Shown piece after piece: positions 32,008 to 38,672 of a stretch of DNA of 54,501 nt. Source of the stretch: Lawsonibacter faecis (GTDB lineage: Bacteria; Bacillota; Clostridia; Oscillospirales; Oscillospiraceae); NCBI RefSeq assembly GCF_014287675.1, contig NZ_JACOPQ010000020.1, positions 1 through 54,501 on the forward strand. Direction: 5' to 3'. A program made the position numbers and the translations under genes. Numbering within the stretch: the stretch's first letter is position 1; every line of letters starts with the position of its first letter. The notes under the pieces were generated by a model that saw nothing but the letters and a program-made list of their open reading frames with translations, did not search any database and was not told where the DNA came from.

Positions 32008-34566
32008 ATGTATACCTTTGTCGTGAACGGGAAAACCGTCTCCACCGAGAAAGACGAGAAGCTTCTCACTTTCCTGCGGGAGGAACTGAACCTCACCTCC
32101 GTGAAGAACGGCTGCTCCGAAGGCGCCTGCGGCACCTGTATGATTCTCATTGACGGCAAGGCCACCAAAGCCTGCGTGCAGAAGACCTCGAAGATGGAGG
32201 GCAAGCGGGTGATCACCTGCGAGGGCCTGACCGAGCGGGAGAAGGACGTGTACGCCTGGGCGTTTACCCACTGCGGCGCGGTGCAGTGCGGGTTCTGCAC
32301 CCCGGGCATGGTCATCTCGGCCAAGGGCCTGATTGATGAGAATCCCGACCCGGACCGGGATCAGGTCCGTTTCGCCCTGCGCAACAATATATGCAGGTGT
32401 ACAGGCTATAAGAAGATCGAGGACGCCGTCCTGCTGGCGGCGAAGATGTTCCGGGAGGGGGGCGAGGTCCCCCACGAGGTGTTCACCGGCAGGGTGGGCG
32501 AGAACCTGCCCCGGGTGGACGCCCCCGCCAAGGCCGTCGGCACAGCGGAGTACGCTGACGACATCCGCCTGCCCGGTATGCTCCACGGCGGCGCGGTCCG
32601 GTCCGAGTACCCCCGGGCCATCGTCAAGTCCATCGATGTGACCGAGGCCATCCAGACCCCCGGCGTGGTGAAGTGCATCACCGCCGCCGCCCTGCCCGGC
32701 CAGCTCAAGGTGGGCCACCTGAAGCGGGACCAGTGGGTGCTGGTCCCCGTGGGAGGAGAAGTCCATTTCTGCGGCGACCCCATCGTCCTCATCGCCGCCG
32801 AGACCGTGGAGGCCCTTAACGAGGCCCGGGCCAAGGTAAAGATTGAGTACGAGGTATTAAAGCCCGTCCTCACACTGGAGGAGGCCATGGCCCCCGACGC
32901 CCCAGAGCTCCAGGAGGGGGGCAACTGCTTTGCCCACGAGCACCTGGTCCGGGGCGACGCGGAGGCCAAGCTGGCGGCCTCCAGGTACGTCGTCACCACC
33001 CAGTACCACACGCCCCCCACCGAGCACGCCTTCCTGGAGACTGAGACCGCCGTGGCCGCCCCCGAGGGGGACGGCGTGGTGGTGTACTCCGGCGACCAGG
33101 GCATCTATCAGACCAAGCGGGAGTGCTCCGACGCCACCGGATTGAACCCCGACCTGGTCCGGGTGGTGGCCAAGAGCGTAGGCGGCGGCTTCGGCGGCAA
33201 GGAGGATATGTCCGTTCAGCACCACGCGGCCGTCCTGGCCCTGCTGACCGGGCGGCCCGTCAAGGTCTCCATGACCCGCAAGGAGTCCATGCTCTGCCAC
33301 CCCAAGCGCCACGGGTTTGAGATGGAGGTCACCACCGGCTGCGACGAGAACGGCATCATTACCGCCATGAAGGCCACCCTTCTCACCGACTCCGGCGCAT
33401 TTGCCAGCCTGGGCGGGCCAGTGCTCCAGCGGGCCTGTACCCACGCCGCCGGCCCCTACAACTTCCAGGACATCATCATCGACGGCAAGGCCTACTACAC
33501 CAACAACCCGCCCTGCGGCGCTTTCCGGGGCTTCGGCGTGACCCAGAGCTGCTTCGCCAGCGAGTGCAACCTGAACAAGCTGGCCGAACTGGTGGGCATC
33601 TCCGCCTTTGAAATCCGCTACCGCAACGCCATCCGCCCCGGCCAGGTTCTCCCCAACGGGCAGGTTGCCGACGCGGGCACCGCCCTGGTGGAGACTCTGG
33701 ACGCCGTGCGGCCCTATTATGAGGCCAATCCCAAGGCGGGCATCGCCTGCGCTATGAAGAACGCGGGCCTGGGTGTGGGCATCCCCGATACGGGCCGCGT
33801 CACCCTGCATGTGGAGGACGGCGTCGTCCACGTCCGCACCAGCGCCGCCTGCATCGGCCAGGGCATCGGCACCATTGCCTGTCAGATTGTCTGTGAGGTC
33901 ACCGGCCTCCGGCCCGATCAGGTGGTGTGGGACGCGCCGGACACCTCCATCGCCCCCAACTCGGGCAACACCACCGCCTCCCGCCAGACCCTCTTTACCG
34001 GCGAAGCCGCAAGGCGGGCCGCTACAGAACTCAGGTGGGCCCTGGAGGGACGGGATCTCACCGCCGTGGAGGGCGTGGATTTTCACCAGGAGTATACCGG
34101 CATCACCGATAAGCTGGGCTCCGACCGGCCCAACCCCGTCAGCCACATCGCCTACGGCTACGCCACCCATCTGGTGGAGTTGGACGACGAGGGCAGGGTG
34201 AAGCGGGTGATCGCGGCCCACGACGTGGGCAGGGCCGTGAACCCCGTCAGCGTGGAGGGTCAGATCGAGGGCGGCGTGGTCATGAGCCTGGGCTACGCCC
34301 TCACCGAGGACTTCCCCCTAAAGGATGGCCGCCCCACCGCGGTTTACGCCGGTCTGGGACTCTTCCGCGCCAACCAGACGCCTCCTGTGGAGGCCGTCAT
34401 CATTGAAAAGAACGACTCCGAGCTGGCCTGCGGTGCCAAGGGCATCGGCGAGATCTGCTCCATCCCCACCGCCCCAGCCGTTCAGAACGCCTACTACAAC
34501 CGGGACGGGAACTTCCGCACCGCCCTGCCCCTGGAGGGGACCCCCTACAGCAAAAAGAAGAAATAA
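32008..34566 (+). CDS. Selenium-dependent type xanthine dehydrogenase (XdhD-like)
   Basis: This fused molybdenum hydroxylase would oxidise purines such as hypoxanthine or xanthine, or run the reverse reduction of urate. Of 852 residues, 1-150 are the two [2Fe-2S] domains (Cys36, 41, 44, 56; then QCGFCTPGM and CRCTGY with Cys94, 97, 129, 131). The rest is the molybdopterin subunit with GGGFGGKED, PPCGAFRGFG and CGAKGIGE. The order, iron-sulfur plus molybdenum part without FAD domain, is that of the selenium-dependent XDH family and E. coli XdhD. No FAD subunit gene is nearby, so electrons may pass to YgfK. AGGAGG precedes ATG 32008 by ten bases. Confidence 0.9.
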   Translation: MYTFVVNGKTVSTEKDEKLLTFLREELNLTSVKNGCSEGACGTCMILIDGKATKACVQKTSKMEGKRVITCEGLTEREKDVYAWAFTHCGAVQCGFCTPGMVISAKGLIDENPDPDRDQVRFALRNNICRCTGYKKIEDAVLLAAKMFREGGEVPHEVFTGRVGENLPRVDAPAKAVGTAEYADDIRLPGMLHGGAVRSEYPRAIVKSIDVTEAIQTPGVVKCITAAALPGQLKVGHLKRDQWVLVPVGGEVHFCGDPIVLIAAETVEALNEARAKVKIEYEVLKPVLTLEEAMAPDAPELQEGGNCFAHEHLVRGDAEAKLAASRYVVTTQYHTPPTEHAFLETETAVAAPEGDGVVVYSGDQGIYQTKRECSDATGLNPDLVRVVAKSVGGGFGGKEDMSVQHHAAVLALLTGRPVKVSMTRKESMLCHPKRHGFEMEVTTGCDENGIITAMKATLLTDSGAFASLGGPVLQRACTHAAGPYNFQDIIIDGKAYYTNNPPCGAFRGFGVTQSCFASECNLNKLAELVGISAFEIRYRNAIRPGQVLPNGQVADAGTALVETLDAVRPYYEANPKAGIACAMKNAGLGVGIPDTGRVTLHVEDGVVHVRTSAACIGQGIGTIACQIVCEVTGLRPDQVVWDAPDTSIAPNSGNTTASRQTLFTGEAARRAATELRWALEGRDLTAVEGVDFHQEYTGITDKLGSDRPNPVSHIAYGYATHLVELDDEGRVKRVIAAHDVGRAVNPVSVEGQIEGGVVMSLGYALTEDFPLKDGRPTAVYAGLGLFRANQTPPVEAVIIEKNDSELACGAKGIGEICSIPTAPAVQNAYYNRDGNFRTALPLEGTPYSKKKK

Positions 34567-34578
34567 ACCGAAAAAAGT

Positions 34579-34618
34579 CCGCCGCTCTGGTGTATTTGCC
34601 AGGGCGGTGGATTTTTTT
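34579..34618 (+). terminator. Terminator of the xanthine dehydrogenase gene
   Basis: A 12-bp stem with G-T pairs (34579-34590 with 34599-34610) is followed directly by seven T's. Confidence 0.85.
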
Positions 34619-34665
34619 GCCGCTTTGTGACCTTTTGAGAATAGAATGAGCCGGCTGAAAAACAT

Positions 34666-36681
34666 ATGGAGCTGATGAACTTGAAAAGACTGAACCGTGT
34701 GCTTTCGGTCCTGCTGGCCCTGAGCCTTTGCGTCTCCCTGTTCTCCATCGCGGCCCTTGCCGGGGAGGAATACGACCGGCCCGCCGCAGAGGCGGGACTG
34801 GAGGAGCTGGTCACTCCCACACCCACCGGTGGGGAAGAGGAGGGCGCGCCGCGCCCCGATACCGTGCAGAACGGACTGCCTGCGCCGACCGCCGCCGAGG
34901 AAGAGAAAGAGGACGTCTCATCCGCGCTTTTCGCCGCCACGCTGGTGGAGAAGCTGAAAAGCCATGTTCTGACCGAGGCCAACCACAACGGCACCGTGGA
35001 CAGACCCGGTACTCCCGGCATCTACAGCCGGGAGTACGACGCTTTTGTGCAGCGGCTGGAGGCTGTCGTCTACGGCTGTGCCGCCGCCTATGCGGATCAG
35101 GCTGGACCGGAGGTTGTCCGCGAGCAGTACGACGCGCTGGTCGGCTACAACAAGATCATCAGTACTCACGACAAGGCGATTGTGGCCCTGCCGAGCGAGG
35201 TGCTGGCCGCGGGCGTGGATACCGTGACCGGGGACGGCTTCGGCACCGGGGGGCGGTCCATTACCGGAAACGGCGAGACCTTTTATACCTACTGCAGCGG
35301 GCCCCGCTTCGCCTATCCCGGCATGGGCGTTGGCTATCTCGGCGGCGAGCCCGTCGCCGAGGTGAGCGCCAACGCGGCGCGGCTGGTCCGCGCCCTGGAG
35401 GCCGGCTACCCGCTGGACTCCTATGGACTCTCCCGTTATTACGACGATATGCTCTCCCACAGCATGGGGCTGGGAATAAGCACTCAGCAGGTAATCTGGG
35501 ACATCCTGGCGGGCAAGAGCGTCCCCACCTACCAAGATGCCTACAGCCGGGCCCTCTTCACCTACGCCACCACCGACCAGGTGCTGGAGCGGGTGGACGC
35601 GGTTACGGTGGCCGCCCAGCCTGAGGGGCCCGCCGTCCTCACTTACGACGAGGCCGGGGACAAGTATACCGGATATTTCACCCTGAGCGCCGACAAGTAC
35701 GCGGAAATTACCGCCGTGAAGATTCCCGAGAACGCCGAGGCGACCTACAGCCTGCCCGGCCTCTGGAGTGGGACGCAGTTTCCCTTGACCGATTCGGCAT
35801 CCCTGGTCCTCGGCAGCGTGGTAACCGTCACTGTGAGCGGGGCGGAGCAGAGCGTATCCGACCTGGGCTTCTCCTACGTCAGCTACCGCAGAGTGGGCGG
35901 CGAGCTATCCAGCTTTCTCAATTACGGCGTGGTCTACGACGGCGCCCACGAGGTGGGCAAGCCCTACCAGACCATGATTGGCTTTGGTATGGAGGCGGTG
36001 ATGGGCGCGCTGGATGTGTCCTTCACCCTGGCTGGCAAGCCCGGCGAGGAGCCGGAGAAACCTGAGACGGCAGCCGGCACCCTGACCCTGGAGAAGGTCT
36101 TTGCCGGGGCGGCAACGACCGTGCCCGAGGGGCTGAGCTTCACCTTGGAGAGCGGAAACGGGAGCTTTGAGACGCGGACCCTGACCCTGACCGATTTCGT
36201 GCAGGCGGACGGCGTGTATGCCTGCACCCTGGAGAAGCTGCCCCTGGGGACCTATACCTTTACCGAGCAGAATGCCGGCCTGGCGGATTACAACCTGGCC
36301 GTCACCTTTGCAGTCGGCGGCGAAGGGGCCGACAGGGCCGCCGCCGTTCTGCGCATTACCAATACCTATACCAAGGCGTCCGGGGCCGAAGAGGAGCCGC
36401 CCTATGTGCCCCCCTACCGGCCGCCGCTGACTCCTGTGGAACCTGAGAAACCCAAGCCCGGTCCCGGCGAAAGCCCCGCCGAGATACCCGAGACGCCCGG
36501 TTCGGAGGTCGAGATTCCCGAGGAGGACGTTCCCCTGGCCGGCCGGAGCAGCCCCCGGAGCCGGTGCCCCCAGACGAGTCCACAGGCGAGACTATCATCG
36601 TGGATGAGGCCGTCCCCCTGGGCGGCCTGCCCCAGACCGGAACCGTGGAAGTTCACGCCGCGGCGCTCCGGGACGGCCTGA
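34666..36681 (+). CDS. Cys-Gln thioester surface protein, frameshifted before its LPXTG anchor
   Basis: A surface adhesin-like protein. Residues about 1-32 form a signal peptide ending SIAALA. A thioester (TQXA-type) domain follows, with Cys210 in FYTYCSG and Gln274 in STQQVIWDI as likely bond partners. Residues about 473-568 are a pilin-like isopeptide domain (TLTLEKVFAG to RITNTYTK), then a proline-rich stalk (VPPYRPPLTPVEPEKPKPG). After about EEDVPLAG (near 36540) the frame changes into Arg/Pro/Ser noise and stops at 36681, while the missing LPQTG anchor continues in another frame. The start is uncertain: ATG 34666, ATG 34675 or TTG 34681, the last best spaced from TGGAG. Confidence 0.8.
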   Translation: MELMNLKRLNRVLSVLLALSLCVSLFSIAALAGEEYDRPAAEAGLEELVTPTPTGGEEEGAPRPDTVQNGLPAPTAAEEEKEDVSSALFAATLVEKLKSHVLTEANHNGTVDRPGTPGIYSREYDAFVQRLEAVVYGCAAAYADQAGPEVVREQYDALVGYNKIISTHDKAIVALPSEVLAAGVDTVTGDGFGTGGRSITGNGETFYTYCSGPRFAYPGMGVGYLGGEPVAEVSANAARLVRALEAGYPLDSYGLSRYYDDMLSHSMGLGISTQQVIWDILAGKSVPTYQDAYSRALFTYATTDQVLERVDAVTVAAQPEGPAVLTYDEAGDKYTGYFTLSADKYAEITAVKIPENAEATYSLPGLWSGTQFPLTDSASLVLGSVVTVTVSGAEQSVSDLGFSYVSYRRVGGELSSFLNYGVVYDGAHEVGKPYQTMIGFGMEAVMGALDVSFTLAGKPGEEPEKPETAAGTLTLEKVFAGAATTVPEGLSFTLESGNGSFETRTLTLTDFVQADGVYACTLEKLPLGTYTFTEQNAGLADYNLAVTFAVGGEGADRAAAVLRITNTYTKASGAEEEPPYVPPYRPPLTPVEPEKPKPGPGESPAEIPETPGSEVEIPEEDVPLAGRSSPRSRCPQTSPQARLSSWMRPSPWAACPRPEPWKFTPRRSGTA

Positions 36682-36755
36682 TGATGTTCTTCGTCATACT
36701 CTTTGCCCCCTCCCTGGCAGGGCTGACGGTGTGTATCGCAACCCGGAAGCGCTGA
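36541..36755 (+). pseudogene. Out-of-frame LPQTG sortase anchor of the surface protein
   Basis: In the frame shifted from the gene above, this stretch reads PPEPVPPDESTGET, then LPQTG (36627-36641), a membrane helix (MMFFVILFAPSLAGLTVCI) and the positive tail ATRKR: a complete cell wall sorting signal. Adding one base within GGCCGGCCGG near 36538-36548 would join it in frame to the preceding protein. It could be a true mutation, a phase switch or a sequencing error. Confidence 0.85.
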
Positions 36756-36907
36756 GCGTCCGGGCGCAGGGTAGTAAGGCGGGAGCGGAGCGAAAAGCCG
36801 CAGGGCGGCGCGCCCGGAAACCGCATGGAGGATTTTTGCGCAGTCGTACGGCTTAGGGCCCGTCGCGGCGGACGTGAAGCGTGACAGGGAAGCCCTGAAA
36901 TAAACAG

Positions 36908-36961
36908 ATAACGGCAGAGAACGCGGCGGTACATTCGTACCGCCGCGTTCTCTGCCGTTAT
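36908..36961. terminator. Long palindrome between convergent genes
   Basis: A perfect 25-bp stem (36908-36932 with 36937-36961) with loop ATTC overlaps the stop codon of the minus-strand membrane gene. It separates that gene from the plus-strand surface protein gene and probably stops transcription from both sides, though no T-run is seen. Confidence 0.7.
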
Positions 36962-37677
36962 GCTCTCAGCTCGCCGCTGCTGGGACGGGGCTTTTCCTCA
37001 AAGACCTTTTTGATGAATCCCAGACGCCTGGTGTAGAACTTCACGATCTGTCCCACCAAAAGGGCGGAGACCAGGGTGCCGAAGCCCACGCCGTTGAGCC
37101 TGCCGAAGGCCAGGAGGGCGATGACCGCGGCAATTGCGGTCAGAGAGCTGTCAAAAATGACCTTCATGTTGCCAAACTCCACCCTGAGCTTCTCCGCCAG
37201 AGCCTTTACGAAGCCCTCGCCGGGCAGCATGATGACCCCGCCGAAAATCTCCAGGGAGATACCCAGGGCCATGACTGGACAGCCGATGGCCAGGTAGAGC
37301 AGCTTCATGGGAAGCGGCCCGTGGAGCTGGGTGGGGATGAGGGCCAGCGCGCCGTCGATGCAGAGGCTGAAGATGAAGGTGGCGGCAATCTGGAGGACCT
37401 GCTTCCAGGTAAACCGCTTCAAAAGCACGGCCTCACCCACCAGAAAGAGCATATTGAAGAGGAAGGTGTACACGCCCATGGACGGGGGCGTGATGAGGCT
37501 GAGCACGAAGGGGGTGCTGGAGATGGGGGAGGTGCCCAGCGCAGCCCGGGTGATAAACGCGATTCCCGTGGCGCAGACCAGAACCCCCAGCAGGAACATC
37601 AGATACCGTTTCACGGTCATCCGGGGTATCTCCCGCAGGCGCGTGAGATACCGCTTTACCGTCGCCTTTGCAGACAT
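36958..37677 (-). CDS. YczE/YitT-like integral membrane protein (DUF6198)
   Basis: The 239-residue protein has about five to six hydrophobic helices, beginning RYLMFLLGVLVCATGIAFITRAALGTSP, with GVYTFLFNMLFLVGEAVLL and GEGFVKALAEK, as in the YczE/YitT-like membrane families. Function is unknown in relatives. AGGAGG lies eight bases before the ATG. It follows the short-chain dehydrogenase gene by 26 bases on the same strand and is likely part of the ssnA-ygfK unit, so a transport role in purine use is possible but unproven. Confidence 0.8.
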   Translation of the reverse strand: MSAKATVKRYLTRLREIPRMTVKRYLMFLLGVLVCATGIAFITRAALGTSPISSTPFVLSLITPPSMGVYTFLFNMLFLVGEAVLLKRFTWKQVLQIAATFIFSLCIDGALALIPTQLHGPLPMKLLYLAIGCPVMALGISLEIFGGVIMLPGEGFVKALAEKLRVEFGNMKVIFDSSLTAIAAVIALLAFGRLNGVGFGTLVSALLVGQIVKFYTRRLGFIKKVFEEKPRPSSGELRA

Positions 37678-37703
37678 TGCCGCCGCCTCCTAGTGGCATT
37701 TAC

Positions 37704-38474
37704 TCAGGGCTTCATACCGACCCCGCCCTGGATGAAGATGGTGTCGCCGGTGATATACTTGGCGTCGTAGCTGGCGAGGAAGACGCAGACCTTGCCAATG
37801 TCCTTCTCCGCGTCGCCGTAACGGCCCAGAGGGATGTCGTCCAGGTTCTTCTGGAACATCTCGGGATTCTCCTTGCCCCACTGGGCGAGCTTGTCGGTCA
37901 TGACCAGGGGGCAGACCACGTTGACGTTGATGTCGTCCGCGCCCCACTCGTTGGCGGCCACCCGGCTCATGCCCCGGATGCCCTCCTTGGCGGCGGCGTA
38001 GGAGCTCTGGCCCGGCTTGCCCGAGATGCCCGCGCCGGAGGCGAAGTTGATGACGCTGCCGTGGGTCTCCTTCAGGTAGGGGTAGGCGTGCTTCATGTAG
38101 AAGAAGGTGGCGTACATGCCCGAGTGGATGGCGATATCGAAATCCTCCCTGCTGTGCTGGACCAGGGTGAGACCCGAGGCGCTGGCCTGGGCGTTGTTGA
38201 TGACCACGTTCAGCTTGCCGAAATGGGCCGCTCCGGCCTCAATGGCCGCCTTGACCTCCTCCTCCCTGGCGCCGTCGGCCACGTAGGTGAAGACCTCCGC
38301 GCCGAAATCTTGCTCCAGCATGGCTTTGGTCTTCTCCATGCCGCCGGGGAAAAGGTCGGTGAGGATGAGCTTTGCCCCCTCGTCCGCAAAGGCCCGGGCA
38401 ATGCCCCGGGCGATGCCGCCGCCCCCGCCGGTAATGAGGACGACCCGCTCCGTCATACGTTCCAGATGCTGCAT
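37704..38474 (-). CDS. SDR family oxidoreductase
   Basis: A classical short-chain dehydrogenase of 256 residues. It has the nucleotide-binding TGGGGGIARGIA, NNAQAS, a catalytic Ser in INFASGAG, the SYAAAKEG motif (Tyr and Lys), and a C-terminal YITGDTIFIQGGVGMKP. AAGGAGG precedes the ATG by eight bases. It lies between ygfK and a membrane protein gene on the same strand, which suggests a role in purine breakdown, but SDR enzymes of this type are not part of the E. coli cluster. The substrate cannot be told from sequence. Confidence 0.9.
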   Translation of the reverse strand: MQHLERMTERVVLITGGGGGIARGIARAFADEGAKLILTDLFPGGMEKTKAMLEQDFGAEVFTYVADGAREEEVKAAIEAGAAHFGKLNVVINNAQASASGLTLVQHSREDFDIAIHSGMYATFFYMKHAYPYLKETHGSVINFASGAGISGKPGQSSYAAAKEGIRGMSRVAANEWGADDINVNVVCPLVMTDKLAQWGKENPEMFQKNLDDIPLGRYGDAEKDIGKVCVFLASYDAKYITGDTIFIQGGVGMKP

Positions 38475-38609
38475 TTGTACTTCCTCCTTACAGAATGATT
38501 AGAGTAAGGGGAGTCCATTTTTTAGGAGCCGGACCATCCCGCGCATTCCGCGCCGGAAAAGACGCTCCACTTTCGGGCGAAGTTTGAGAAAGCGCGCTGA
38601 GTAAGGGGG

Positions 38610-38672
38610 GACGCCCAACCTGTTTTTCAGCTCATGACGTCTTATCCCCCTATGCGCCTACGCTCACGCTTC
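38610..38672 (-). repeat. Stop-codon-associated repeat behind ygfK
   Basis: This 63-base segment aligns with 7954-8021: both start GACGCCC, share CCTGTTTTT and a GTCTTA stretch, and end in CTATGCGCCTACGCTC-CGC. It begins at the base after the ygfK stop codon. No gene lies in the gap to the SDR gene. Confidence 0.65.

Noticed and set aside
30529..32766. A 745-residue protein made of YgeX plus a long N-terminal extension
   Set aside because: The extension crosses the divergent promoter region and runs antisense to the xanthine dehydrogenase gene. The ATG at 31743 has a ribosome site and matches the family's start.
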